A stretch of DNA of 22,093 bases from JAFKKS01 sp039808325. GTDB lineage: Bacteria > Pseudomonadota > Alphaproteobacteria > Rhizobiales > Xanthobacteraceae. Position 1 is the first letter of the stretch, and each line of letters starts with the position of its first letter. The notes beneath the pieces are model-generated. The model worked only from the letters and a program-made list of their open reading frames with translations, ran no database searches and had not been told where the DNA came from. This document shows positions 1 through 9,939 of this stretch, piece after piece. The DNA lies in contig JBDHSU010000067.1 of NCBI GenBank assembly GCA_039808325.1, positions 1 to 22,093 on the forward strand, written 5' to 3'. Position numbers and translations under genes: made by a program.

Positions 1-515
1 CGTTCCGCAAAGGCGAGGCGACCATCCTCGTCGCCTCCGACGTCGCGGCCCGCGGCCTCGACATCCCGGCGGTGAGCCACGTCTTCAATTTCGACGTCCC
101 CTATCACCCGGACGACTACGTGCACCGCGTCGGCCGCACCGGCCGCGCCGGGCGCCTCGGCACCGCGATGACCCTTGTCGGCTCGAGCACCGACAAGAAA
201 GCCGTCGCCGCGATCGAGAAGCTCACCGGCCAGACGATCGGCTGGCTCGACACCCCGCCGCCGGCCGAATCCGAGGACGGCGAGCGGCCGGCCCGAAAGG
301 AGCGCCATTCTCGCGGCGGCCGCTCGGACAAGCGCCGTGGCCGCAATCCGCGCCCGGCCGAGGACGACCCCGCCGCCCAGGGAACCGTGGCGCGCCTCGA
401 CGAGGCTCGCGACCGCCGCCGTGCGCGGCCGCAGCGGCAGCCTGAGCCCGCCAGCGACGGCGTCGAAAGCCATTTACCGGCCTTTCTGTTGCGCCCGATC
501 CGCGTCAAAGCCTGA
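1..515 (+). CDS. DEAD-box ATP-dependent RNA helicase, C-terminal part (5' end outside window)
   Basis: The reading frame is open from the first base (first full codon at 3) to TGA at 513-515, so only the last 170 residues are present. What is seen is the end of the RecA-like helicase domain 2: motif V (ASDVAARGLDIP) and motif VI (HRVGRTGRAGR), whose arginines contact ATP and RNA. This is followed by a basic, low-complexity tail rich in R, G, P and D, and a short conserved-looking end (LPAFLLRP). Such tails in RhlE/DeaD-type helicases bind RNA non-specifically; the proteins unwind structured RNA in ribosome assembly or RNA decay. The exact paralogue (RhlE, DeaD or other) cannot be set from the C-terminus alone. 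The gene ends just before a strong hairpin (525-547). Confidence 0.9.
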   Translation, partial: FRKGEATILVASDVAARGLDIPAVSHVFNFDVPYHPDDYVHRVGRTGRAGRLGTAMTLVGSSTDKKAVAAIEKLTGQTIGWLDTPPPAESEDGERPARKERHSRGGRSDKRRGRNPRPAEDDPAAQGTVARLDEARDRRRARPQRQPEPASDGVESHLPAFLLRPIRVKA

Positions 516-524
516 CCGGGAGCC

Positions 525-547
525 CCGCAGGCCCGCTCGGCCTGCGG
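525..547 (+). terminator. Hairpin after the helicase gene, possible terminator
   Basis: CCGCAGGCC (525-533) and GGCCTGCGG (539-547) form a perfect 9-bp GC-rich stem with a 5-nt loop, starting 9 nt after the helicase stop codon. No T-run follows, so it is not a textbook intrinsic terminator. It could be a Rho-associated or 3'-end-stabilising stem. Confidence 0.45.
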
Positions 548-562
548 CAACTCGGCACGGTC

Positions 563-568
563 TATAAT
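563..568 (+). promoter_or_regulatory. Possible -10 element for the diguanylate cyclase gene
   Basis: A perfect TATAAT lies about 100 nt upstream of the diguanylate cyclase start in an otherwise GC-rich region. No good -35 hexamer is found 16-18 nt upstream, so this is only a candidate. A transcript from here would carry a leader of roughly 95 nt that includes a small inverted repeat, CGACG-N4-CGTCG (630-643). Confidence 0.3.
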
Positions 569-668
569 CCGTTTACCAGACATTTATTCCCATCCCCTAG
601 TGTAGCCTGACAGCGTCGGGATACCGCCACGACGAAGTCGTCGGGTGGATTCGGCCTAGGGGACTGTG

Positions 669-1736
669 ATGAATCCGTCGGCTCGCGAGCACGAACGCAC
701 GATCGCGCTTGCCCACATCGCCATCGGCCAGATACGCGCGCTGCGCCTGCCGGCGGAACCGCGCAACTACGAGTTCTTCTTTCACTACGCCGGCGCCCGC
801 AATCCGGCCTTCAACAAGGCCGTGAACGAGCTGCTTGCGACCAAGAAGACGCTCTCGGATGCCGACATCGCCGAGCTCTTTCAGAAACACCTCGTCAAGG
901 AGCCGCCGGGAGACCAGGTGGAAGCCCTGGGCGCCAAGGTCGTCGGCGAGATCGATCAGGTGATGGCGATGATCGATGCCGCCGTCGGATCGGCGAGCGA
1001 CTATAGCGCCACCCTCGCCGACGCCTCGCAGCAGATCGGCCATGCGACGGATCGGGAGGCGCTGCGCGCGATCGTCGAAAGTCTGGTCGGCACGACCAAG
1101 GAAGTCGAGCGCGCCAACCATGCGCTGGAGGCGCGCCTGCATGCCTCGCGGCAGGAGATCAGGCAGTTGCACGAAAGTCTCGAAATCGTGCGCAACGAGA
1201 GCCTGACCGACCCGCTGACGACGCTCTCCAACCGGAAATATTTTGACCAGGCGCTGTCGCGCATGATGGCGGACGCCGCGCGCAAGAACGAATCCTTGTC
1301 GCTGATGATGCTCGATATCGATCACTTCAAGACCTTCAACGACAATTTCGGGCATCTGACCGGCGACCAGGTTCTCCGCCTCGTGGCGCTGTGCATCAAG
1401 GAAAACGTGAAGGGCCTCGACATCGCCGCGCGCTACGGCGGCGAGGAGTTCGCGGTGATCCTACCGAATACGGCGTTGCGCCAGGCGCTCACCGTCGGCG
1501 AACACGTCCGCCGCGCCGTGATGACAAGGGAGTTGATGAAACGCTCGACCGGCGCTTCCCTCGGCCGCATCAGCATTTCGGCGGGCATCGCCCTATGCCG
1601 CAAAGGCGAGACGGCACCGAGTTTCCTCGGCCGCGCCGACGCCTGCCTTTACGCCGCCAAGCGCACGGGCCGCAACAAAGTGGTGTGCGAAAGCGATCCG
1701 GAATTCGCGAGCGCGGCGAGCGCGCAGGTGGCGTAG
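669..1736 (+). CDS. GGDEF-domain diguanylate cyclase
   Basis: A 355-residue protein predicted to make cyclic di-GMP from two GTP. The GGDEF domain spans about residues 175-340. It shows the metal-binding stretch LDIDHFKTFND (Asp216 and nearby), the active-site motif GGEEF (257-261) and the usual SAGIA and AKRTGRN segments, so it should be active. The N-terminal ~130 residues are helical with no membrane segment; this half probably senses a signal and contains PRNYEFFFHYAGARNP, a type I recall from many rhizobial cyclases. A short coiled coil (about 145-178) links the halves. The inhibitory RxxD site upstream of GGEEF reads KGLD (248-251), a conservative Arg-to-Lys change. ATG at 669 is preferred over GTG at 666 because AGGGG (658-662) is then 6 nt upstream. 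It is convergent with sufA, 8 bp apart. Confidence 0.92.
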   Translation: MNPSAREHERTIALAHIAIGQIRALRLPAEPRNYEFFFHYAGARNPAFNKAVNELLATKKTLSDADIAELFQKHLVKEPPGDQVEALGAKVVGEIDQVMAMIDAAVGSASDYSATLADASQQIGHATDREALRAIVESLVGTTKEVERANHALEARLHASRQEIRQLHESLEIVRNESLTDPLTTLSNRKYFDQALSRMMADAARKNESLSLMMLDIDHFKTFNDNFGHLTGDQVLRLVALCIKENVKGLDIAARYGGEEFAVILPNTALRQALTVGEHVRRAVMTRELMKRSTGASLGRISISAGIALCRKGETAPSFLGRADACLYAAKRTGRNKVVCESDPEFASAASAQVA

Positions 1737-1744
1737 CTTCCGCC

Positions 1745-2122
1745 TCAACCGGCCGGCGCGCGTTGCGCGGGCGTGATCGCGACCGACTCGCCGCATCCGC
1801 ACGCGGACGTCTGGTTCGGATTGTTGAAGACGAACTGCGCGGCGAGCTTGTCGACCTTGTAGTCCATCTCGGTGCCGAGCAGGAACAGGATCGCGCTCGG
1901 ATCGACAAAGACGCGCGCGCCCTTGTCCTCGACGATCTCGTCGCCCGGCTTGGCGGTTTCCGCGTATTCGACCTTGTAGCTCATGCCGGCGCAGCCGCCC
2001 TTGCTGATCCCGACGCGGATGCCGGCGACCGGCCTGTCGGCCTTGGCCATGATGTCGCGCACGCGCGCGGCCGCGGCATCCGTCAGGCTCATCACCTGAA
2101 GCTTTGCGCGCTGACCTGCCAT
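1745..2122 (-). CDS. sufA: SufA/IscA-type iron-sulfur cluster carrier
   Basis: A 125-residue A-type carrier (HesB/IscA/SufA family) that accepts an Fe-S cluster from the SufBCD scaffold and passes it to target proteins in the cytoplasm. The three family cysteines are present: Cys44 in KGGCAGMSY, and Cys108 and Cys110 in ACGCGES. Length fits the family. The start is the ATG at 2122, which has AAGGAG 7 nt upstream; the in-frame ATG at 2149 lacks such a site and would add a non-conserved leader. It is the last gene of the suf operon, 87 nt after sufT; the gap holds nothing recognisable apart from its ribosome site. Whether it would be named SufA, IscA or ErpA cannot be settled by sequence; the operon context favours SufA. 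Confidence 0.93.
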   Translation of the reverse strand: MAGQRAKLQVMSLTDAAAARVRDIMAKADRPVAGIRVGISKGGCAGMSYKVEYAETAKPGDEIVEDKGARVFVDPSAILFLLGTEMDYKVDKLAAQFVFNNPNQTSACGCGESVAITPAQRAPAG

Positions 2123-2209
2123 CGTGTCACTCCTTCGGCCGGGCTGCATCCGACGCGATCATAACATAAGTGCCGATTCCGTCCCGCAAAGGGCCGCGCC
2201 TGCCGCGCC

Positions 2210-2608
2210 TCACCACATGTTGAGGACGGCCCGCGCCTCGTCCGACATGCGGCTGACGTCCCACGGCGGGTCCCAGACCACATTGACCTTCACATCGCCC
2301 ACCCCGGCGACGGTGGAGACCGCGCCCTCGACCATGATCGGCAATTCCTGCGCCGAAGGGCAGTTCGGCGTCGTCAGCGTCATGTCGACGGTGACGGTGC
2401 GGTCGTCCGCGACATCGACGCGGTAGATCAGGCCGAGTTCGTAGATGTCAGCCGGGATCTCCGGATCGTAAACGGTCTTGAGCGCGGCGGTGATATCGTC
2501 GCCGAGCCGCGCCAGCTCCTCCGGCGGCAGCGCCGCCGTGGAGTTATTCTCATTCGAAACAGCGCCCGTTTCCGCCGGCGCGGCCGCGTCTTTGACATCG
2601 TCATTCAT
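2210..2608 (-). CDS. sufT: SufT, MIP18/DUF59 family Fe-S assembly protein
   Basis: A 132-residue protein of the MIP18 (DUF59) family, related to the SufT/PaaD group that helps mature Fe-S proteins. The family core runs from about residue 35: DPEIP (48-52), the DIYELGLIY strand, and TPNCP with the conserved Cys83, followed by LPIMVEGAV and the C-terminal VVWDPPWDVSRMSDEAR block. The first ~30 residues are an acidic/polar extension. Its ATG overlaps the sufS stop codon as ATGA (2605-2608), so the two are translationally coupled. Membership of the operon supports a role in cluster transfer, but the biochemical role of SufT is less well known than that of SufBCD. Confidence 0.92.
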   Translation of the reverse strand: MNDDVKDAAAPAETGAVSNENNSTAALPPEELARLGDDITAALKTVYDPEIPADIYELGLIYRVDVADDRTVTVDMTLTTPNCPSAQELPIMVEGAVSTVAGVGDVKVNVVWDPPWDVSRMSDEARAVLNMW

Positions 2609-3846
2609 GCGAACAAATCCTGCGCCTTGAGAAGCGCCTGTGCAAGCGCGTCGACTTCGGCGCGCGTGTTGTACATCGCGAACGAGGCCCGGCACGTCGC
2701 CGTCACCCCATATCGCGCGAGCAGCGGCATCGTGCAATGGGTCCCGGCCCGCACGGCGACGCCCGAACGGTCGATGACGGTCGCGACATCGTGCGGATGC
2801 GCGTTCTTCAGCGCGAAAGAGACGATCGACGCCTTCTCCTTCGCGTTGCCGATGATGCGCAGCGAGTTGACCTCGCCGAGCCGCCGGTGCGCGTACTTCA
2901 CCACGTCGTTCTCGTGCGCGCGGATGCGCGCCTTGCCGATCGACTGCACGTAGTCGATCGCGGCGCCGAGCGCGATCGCCTGCACGATCGCCGGCGTCCC
3001 CGCCTCGAACTTGTGCGGCGGATCGCCGTAGGTGACGCGATCCTCGAACACGTCGCGGATCATCTCGCCGCCGCCGTTGAACGGCCGCATCGCCGCGAGG
3101 AGATCGTACTTGCCGTAAAGCACGCCGATGCCGGTCGGGCCGTACACCTTGTGGCCGGTGAAGACATAGAAGTCGCAGCCGATGTCGCGCACGTCGATAT
3201 CGAGATGCACCGCGCCCTGGCTGCCGTCGATGAGCACCGGAATGCCGCGCGCATGCGCGATGCGGGTGACCTCCTTCACCGGCACGATGGTGCCGAGCGC
3301 GTTCGACATCTGCGTCATCGCCACCATCTTGGTGCGCGGCGTCAGCAGCTTCTCGAACTCGTCGATCAGGAAATTGCCGTCCTCGTCGATCGGCGCCCAC
3401 TTGATCACCGCGCCATAGCGCTCGCGCAGGAAGTGCCACGGCACGATGTTGGAGTGATGCTCCATGATCGAGAGGACGATCTCGTCGCCGGGGCGGATGC
3501 GATCCTGGCCGAACGTATAGGCGACGAGATTGATCGCCTCCGTCGCGTTGCGCGTGAAGACGATCTCTTCCGCACGCTCGGCATTGAGAAACGCCCTCAC
3601 CGTCTCGCGCGCGCCCTCGTAAGCCTCGGTCGCGGCGTTCGCGAGATAATGCAGGCCGCGATGCACGTTGCCGTACTCGCTCGTATAGGCTTTCTGGATG
3701 CGGTCAAGCACGGCGTTCGGCTTCTGCGCCGAGGCGGCGTTGTCGAGGTAGACGAGCGGCTTGCCGTAGACCTGCATCGCGAGCGCGGGAAAATCCGCGC
3801 GGATGCGCTCGACGTCGTAGGTACCGTTAGAAACCGCGGGATGCAT
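2605..3846 (-). CDS. sufS: SufS, class II cysteine desulfurase
   Basis: A 413-residue PLP enzyme that removes sulfur from cysteine to give alanine and an enzyme-bound persulfide for cluster assembly. The PLP-binding lysine is Lys233 in FTGHKVYGPTG; the PLP aspartate and nearby residues lie in LIDGSQGAVH (205-214). The catalytic cysteine is Cys371 in RAGTHCTMP, in the short-loop form typical of class II (SufS/CsdA) enzymes. Such enzymes usually need a sulfur acceptor, SufE or SufU; neither gene is in this window. The start at 3846 has GGAG 4 nt upstream. The stop overlaps the sufT start by 4 nt. Upstream, a pair of REP-like palindromes separates it from sufD. Confidence 0.96.
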   Translation of the reverse strand: MHPAVSNGTYDVERIRADFPALAMQVYGKPLVYLDNAASAQKPNAVLDRIQKAYTSEYGNVHRGLHYLANAATEAYEGARETVRAFLNAERAEEIVFTRNATEAINLVAYTFGQDRIRPGDEIVLSIMEHHSNIVPWHFLRERYGAVIKWAPIDEDGNFLIDEFEKLLTPRTKMVAMTQMSNALGTIVPVKEVTRIAHARGIPVLIDGSQGAVHLDIDVRDIGCDFYVFTGHKVYGPTGIGVLYGKYDLLAAMRPFNGGGEMIRDVFEDRVTYGDPPHKFEAGTPAIVQAIALGAAIDYVQSIGKARIRAHENDVVKYAHRRLGEVNSLRIIGNAKEKASIVSFALKNAHPHDVATVIDRSGVAVRAGTHCTMPLLARYGVTATCRASFAMYNTRAEVDALAQALLKAQDLFA

Positions 3847-3872
3847 GCCACTCCGCCTATCTGAGGCCGCCG

Positions 3873-3983
3873 CCCTTCGAGGCTCGGCGCTACGCGCCTC
3901 GCGCCTCAGGATGACGGGCCAACTCCGAGCCCAATTCCGTCATCCCGAGGAGCCCGGCGAAGCCGGGCCTCGAAGGACGACGG
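3873..3983. repeat. Head-to-head pair of REP-like palindromes between sufD and sufS
   Basis: Two ~46-bp units lie in inverted orientation: 3873-3918 (contains CTTCGAGGCTCGGC and CCTCAGGATGACGGG) and 3938-3983 (contains CCGTCATCCCGAGGAG and CTCGAAGGACG). Each is itself an imperfect stem; the second has a perfect core GCCCGGC-GAA-GCCGGGC (3952-3968). The two are approximate reverse complements of each other. Related units occur at 6107-6218 and 18753-18856. Confidence 0.85.
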
Positions 3984-3991
3984 CCCATGAC

Positions 3992-5317
3992 CTACCCCCG
4001 CGCCTTCAGCCACTCCGCCGCGAGTTCGAGCAACGCCTCGCGCACGCCCTCGTGCTCGATGGTCTCGATCGCCTCGCCGACGAAGGACTGAATGAGCAGC
4101 GCCTCGGATTCTTTCTTCGGAATGCCGCGCGCCATCAGATAGAACAGCAGTTCCTCGTCGAGCGCGCCGGCGGTCGCGCCGTGGCCGCAGACGACGTCGT
4201 CGGCGAAGATCTCAAGCTCCGGCTTGTTGTCCGCCTCGGCGCTTTCGGAAAGCAGGAGCGCGTGGCTCGCCATCTTGCCGTCGGTTTTCTGCGCGCCGGG
4301 CTGCACGATGATCTTGCCTTGGAAGATGCCGCGGCTTTCGTCGTCGAGAACGTGCTTGAAGAGTTCGCGGCTCTCGCAGCCGAGCGACCCGTGATCGACG
4401 ACCAGCGTCGTATCGACGTGCTGGCGGTCCTTCAATAAATTGCCGCCGTTGATCGCGACCTTGCTGTCGTCGCCGATCACGTTGAGGAACACCTGATTGC
4501 GCGTGACGGCGCTGCCGGTCGTGAACGCGAAATCGTGCATCCGCGCCTCCGCGCCGACGCGCGCCATCGTGGTGCCGAGATGCAGCGCCTTGCCGCCGTC
4601 GCGCCCGATCTTCACGTGATCGAAATGCGCGCGATCGCCGACCACGGCGTCGAGCGCGGTGTTGACCTGGTAGTCGACGCCGGCCGGACCTTCGAACGTC
4701 TCGACGAGCGTCAGCGCCGCGTCGTTGCCCAGCGACACCATCGAACGCGTGAACGTCGCCGCCGCGTCGCCGGTGAAGACGTAGGCGACCACGATCGGCC
4801 GCGCGATCTTGGCGCCGTCGGCGACACGAACGATCACACCGTCGGTCATGAAGGCGGTGTTGAGCGCCACCGCCACGTCCTTGGTGGGAACCGTCTGTCC
4901 GATCCCCGACGCCGCGCCGTCGTTGCGCGCCAGGGCGTCGGAGAGCGAAACGATGCTGAGGCCCGCCTCCAGGTTCTTCGTGTCGGAAAGCTCCGGCACG
5001 AACGTGCCGTTGACGACGACCAGCCGCCGCGCATCGACGCCCGCGAGGACGCCGGCGCCCTTCGCCGCGGCGAGCGCGGAATCGAGCGCCGTCTTGCCGG
5101 GCTTCCCGGCCAACGGCTTGGCCTCGCGCATCAGCGCGCGCAGGTCGGTATATTTCCACTCCTCGACGCGGCGATGCGGCAGCCCCGCCTCCTCGAACAT
5201 GCGGAAGGCGTCGGCGCGCTCACGCTCGGCGCCGACGAGGCGCGGCTTGAGGTCCGAGAACGCCCCGGCGAGCGCCTGCTCGGCCGCGGTCCTGATCTGG
5301 CGAACGTCGGCGGTCAT
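3992..5317 (-). CDS. sufD: SufD, component of the SufBCD Fe-S scaffold
   Basis: A 441-residue member of the SufB/SufD family. SufD pairs with SufB and the ATPase SufC to form the complex on which Fe-S clusters are built. The N-terminal helical part (about 1-100) includes VEEWKYTDLRAL, a SufD hallmark, and the C-terminal half is the beta-helix core with DDVVCGHGATAGALDEELLFYLMARGI. His379 in that motif aligns, from memory, with the histidine implicated in cluster binding in E. coli SufD. The start at 5317 has GGAG 7 nt upstream and lies 4 nt after the sufC stop codon, so translation is probably coupled. Confidence 0.95.
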   Translation of the reverse strand: MTADVRQIRTAAEQALAGAFSDLKPRLVGAERERADAFRMFEEAGLPHRRVEEWKYTDLRALMREAKPLAGKPGKTALDSALAAAKGAGVLAGVDARRLVVVNGTFVPELSDTKNLEAGLSIVSLSDALARNDGAASGIGQTVPTKDVAVALNTAFMTDGVIVRVADGAKIARPIVVAYVFTGDAAATFTRSMVSLGNDAALTLVETFEGPAGVDYQVNTALDAVVGDRAHFDHVKIGRDGGKALHLGTTMARVGAEARMHDFAFTTGSAVTRNQVFLNVIGDDSKVAINGGNLLKDRQHVDTTLVVDHGSLGCESRELFKHVLDDESRGIFQGKIIVQPGAQKTDGKMASHALLLSESAEADNKPELEIFADDVVCGHGATAGALDEELLFYLMARGIPKKESEALLIQSFVGEAIETIEHEGVREALLELAAEWLKARG

Positions 5318-5321
5318 CGCA

Positions 5322-6077
<756 letters not shown>

Positions 6078-6106
6078 CGTTCTGTCTTTCCTTAAATCGG
6101 GCCGTC

Positions 6107-6218
6107 GATCCTTCGAGGCTCGGCCTTCGGCTTCGCACCTCAGAATGACGGAATGACACTCAGCGCCTTGACCGTCATCCTGAGGTGCCCGCGTCAGCGG
6201 GGCTCGAAGGATGAACGG
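6107..6218. repeat. Head-to-head pair of REP-like palindromes between sufB and sufC
   Basis: Units at 6107-6151 (GATCCTTCGAGGCTCGGC ... CACCTCAGAATGACGG) and 6172-6218 (CCGTCATCCTGAGGTGC ... GGCTCGAAGGATG) are inverted copies of each other and belong to the same family as 3873-3983. The pair nearly fills the 155-nt gap between sufB and sufC. Confidence 0.85.
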
Positions 6219-6232
6219 CCGCTACGGTCGAA

Positions 6233-7753
<1,521 letters not shown>

Positions 7754-7854
7754 ACCTTTTCCTTCCACTCACGGTTTCAAGGACCGCGGGACGGTCTCAT
7801 TGATGGACGTACTTCCGTTCGCTCGCTGCTGCTAAAAACTCCGCAATTTCCGGC

Positions 7855-9036
7855 TCATGCCGCGATTCCCCGTTGACGCGTAGGTAATGCTTCAACGTGC
7901 TTTCTCCAAGCCTGAAGAAAGCCGTCGACGTCCTCCGCCTGGGTATCTCTGCCGAAACTGACGCGGATCGCTCCGCTCGCGATGTCGGGCGGGACGCCCA
8001 TTGCCGCAAGCACATGCGAGGGCGCCACCTTGCCCGACGAGCAGGCCGCGCCGGACGACACCGCCACCCCCTCGAGATCGAGCGCGATGAGCGCCGTTTC
8101 GGCCTTCACGCCGGCGAGAGCGAAGAGGACCGTATTGGCGACCCGTGGCTGCTCCGCACCAAAGATGACGGTATCGGCGGCCGCTTCGTACAAACCGGCC
8201 TCGAGGCGGTGGCGCAGCGCCGTCAGCCGCGCCTGGTCGCTTTCGTCTCGTTGAGAGGCGGCTTCCGCCGCCGCGCCGAACCCCATGATGGCGGCGACGT
8301 TTTCCGTTCCGGCCCGCCGGCCGCGCTCCTGCCGGCCGCCCTTGATCAAGGCGCCGCCGAGATCGACCCGATCGCTGCAAATGAGCGCGCCCGCGCCCTG
8401 CGGCCCGCCGAGTTTGTGCGACGACAGCGTCAAGAGATCGAGGCCCAGCGCGTCGAAACGAAGGGCCACGCGCCCCGCCGCCTGCACCGCGTCGACATGG
8501 ATGAACCCGCCGGCCTCCCGCGTCAGCGCGGCGGCTTCCTCGACCGGCTGCACCACGCCGGTTTCATTGTTGACCGCCATCACCGAAATGAGCGGCGCGA
8601 CCCCCGCCGCCTGCGCCGCGCGCAACCGCCGTGCCAAATGCGCGATATCGACGACGCCGCCCGCCGTCACCGGCAAGACCTCGACCTCCCCTGCCGCGAA
8701 GCGATTCCCTTCGAGAACGGACGGATGCTCGATCGCCGAGACAAACAGCCGCACCGGCCGCTTTTCTGCCGATCGCCCCGCCGGACGCAGATTCGGGCCG
8801 AGCGCCAGGACATTGGCTTCCGTCGCGCCGGAGGTGAATACCACCTGCGACGGCTTGGCTCCGACGAGCGTCGCCACCTGCCCCCGCGCCGTTTCGATGA
8901 GCGCACGCGCGGCACGCCCCTCCGCATGCACCGACGAGGCGTTGCCGCCGATGTCGAGCGCCGCGAGCATCGCCGCGCGCGCCTCGGCCCGCAGCGGCGC
9001 CGTCGCGTTCCAATCGAGGTAGATGCGCCGACGCAT
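7855..9036 (-). CDS. IscS/NifS-type (class I) cysteine desulfurase
   Basis: A 393-residue PLP-dependent class V aminotransferase-fold enzyme and the first gene of the suf operon. It starts with IYLDWNATAP, has the PLP lysine Lys208 in SSHKLGGPQGAGALI, and the catalytic cysteine Cys332 in VSSGAACSSGKVAPS, on the long mobile loop typical of class I (IscS/NifS) enzymes. It thus differs from SufS in the same operon. Class I enzymes can deliver persulfide directly to a scaffold, so the operon has two non-equivalent sulfur donors. ATG at 9036 has AAGGA 11 nt upstream. The C-terminus lacks the long tail of housekeeping IscS, so I leave the symbol open. Confidence 0.93.
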   Translation of the reverse strand: MRRRIYLDWNATAPLRAEARAAMLAALDIGGNASSVHAEGRAARALIETARGQVATLVGAKPSQVVFTSGATEANVLALGPNLRPAGRSAEKRPVRLFVSAIEHPSVLEGNRFAAGEVEVLPVTAGGVVDIAHLARRLRAAQAAGVAPLISVMAVNNETGVVQPVEEAAALTREAGGFIHVDAVQAAGRVALRFDALGLDLLTLSSHKLGGPQGAGALICSDRVDLGGALIKGGRQERGRRAGTENVAAIMGFGAAAEAASQRDESDQARLTALRHRLEAGLYEAAADTVIFGAEQPRVANTVLFALAGVKAETALIALDLEGVAVSSGAACSSGKVAPSHVLAAMGVPPDIASGAIRVSFGRDTQAEDVDGFLQAWRKHVEALPTRQRGIAA

Positions 9037-9141
9037 TAAAGACGGATTCCTTCAAGACACTTGCAATTCGGGGCACCGATCATGATAAAGGCTTCTCACC
9101 CGCCGCAGCGTGTCCCATCCAACGGTTTCGGCCGAACAGGG

Positions 9142-9164
9142 TAATTTAGAATTGTTCTAAATTA
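9142..9164. promoter_or_regulatory. Irr-type iron control element (ICE) in front of the suf operon
   Basis: A perfect inverted repeat of 10+3+10 bp, with core TTTAGAA-N3-TTCTAAA (9145-9161), stands out in GC-rich surroundings. From memory this matches the Irr box/ICE of rhizobia (TTAGAA-N3-TTCTAA type), which binds Irr, the haem-responsive Fur-family regulator that acts under iron limitation. It overlaps the -10 and expected start of the predicted suf promoter. It lies 105 nt upstream of the desulfurase ATG and 75 nt upstream of the divergent hydrolase ATG. Confidence 0.75.
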
Positions 9165-9187
9165 GCGGCGTCAAGCAATCACGTCAA
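9159..9187 (-). promoter_or_regulatory. Predicted sigma-70 promoter of the suf operon
   Basis: On the minus strand a -35 TTGACG (9187-9182, five of six consensus bases) is followed by a 17-nt spacer and a -10 TAATTT (9164-9159). The -10 lies inside the palindrome at 9142-9164, so transcription would begin near 9152 and give a leader of about 115 nt. A second TTGACG (9174-9169) has no comparable -10. Confidence 0.5.
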
Positions 9188-9239
9188 GCGCGCCATGGCG
9201 GTTTCGACAAGCCGCTCGAGGGTTTTGAGGCCAGCAAGC

Positions 9240-9902
9240 ATGCCCGAGGTTATCTTTACCGGTCCGAGCGGCCGGATTGAAGGCCGATACCACCCCGCAC
9301 GCGCCAAGAACAGCCCGTTGGCCATCATCCTGCATCCGCATCCGCAGTTCGGCGGGACGATGAACCATCAGATCGTCTATCAGCTCTACTACGCCTTCGC
9401 GCACCGCAACTTCGCCGTCCTGCGCTTCAATTTCCGCGGCGTCGGCCGCAGTCAGGGCTCGTTCGACCACGGAACGGGCGAGCTCTCGGACGCCGCTTCG
9501 GCGCTGGACTGGGCGCAGACGATCAACCCGGAGGCGCGAAGCTGCTGGATCGCCGGCTTCTCGTTCGGGTCCTGGATCGGCATGCAGCTCCTCATGCGCC
9601 GCCCGGAAATCGAGGGCTTCATCTCGGTCGCCCCGCCGGCGAACCTCTACGACTTCTCCTTCCTCGCCCCCTGCCCGTCGTCCGGCCTGATCGTGCACGG
9701 CGACAAGGACGCGGTCGTGCCGCCCAAGGACGTCACGACGCTCGTCGAGAAGCTGAAGACGCAGAAAGGGATCGTGATCGAGCAGAAGGTCATCCCCGGC
9801 GCCAACCACTTCTTCGACGGCAAGATCGAAGCCCTGATGCAAACCGTTACCGGCTACCTCGACAAACGGCTCGCCGCGGGGCGTAAACCGACGGCTGCCT
9901 GA
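9240..9902 (+). CDS. Alpha/beta hydrolase (COG2945-like)
   Basis: A 220-residue alpha/beta hydrolase of the small, lid-less kind. The N-terminal strand carries LHPHPQFGGTMNH, with the HPHP turn forming the oxyanion region. The nucleophile elbow GFSFGSW gives the serine, HGDKDAVVP the acid, and GANHFFDG the histidine, so the triad is complete. The ATG at 9240 (MPEVIFTGPSG) is preferred to the in-frame ATG at 9195, because the added 15 residues look non-conserved and GAGG lies about 9 nt before 9240. There is no signal peptide; it is cytoplasmic. The substrate is unknown. It is divergent from the suf operon and shares its regulatory gap. The next gene follows after 37 nt on the same strand, so the two may be co-transcribed. 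Confidence 0.85.
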   Translation: MPEVIFTGPSGRIEGRYHPARAKNSPLAIILHPHPQFGGTMNHQIVYQLYYAFAHRNFAVLRFNFRGVGRSQGSFDHGTGELSDAASALDWAQTINPEARSCWIAGFSFGSWIGMQLLMRRPEIEGFISVAPPANLYDFSFLAPCPSSGLIVHGDKDAVVPPKDVTTLVEKLKTQKGIVIEQKVIPGANHFFDGKIEALMQTVTGYLDKRLAAGRKPTAA

Positions 9903-9939
9903 CGGTCCGCGCCGCAACCGGCAAAGCGTACCCTGACCG

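Noticed and set aside
2737..3864. Long open frame on the plus strand opposite sufS
   Set aside because: It is rich in R, A, D, H and V with no recognisable domain, as expected for the complement of a GC-rich gene. SufS on the other strand has intact catalytic motifs.
7754..7854. Small gene or repeat in the gap between the desulfurase gene and sufB
   Set aside because: The only frame here is an out-of-frame continuation over the desulfurase gene; no ribosome site or repeat unit is present.
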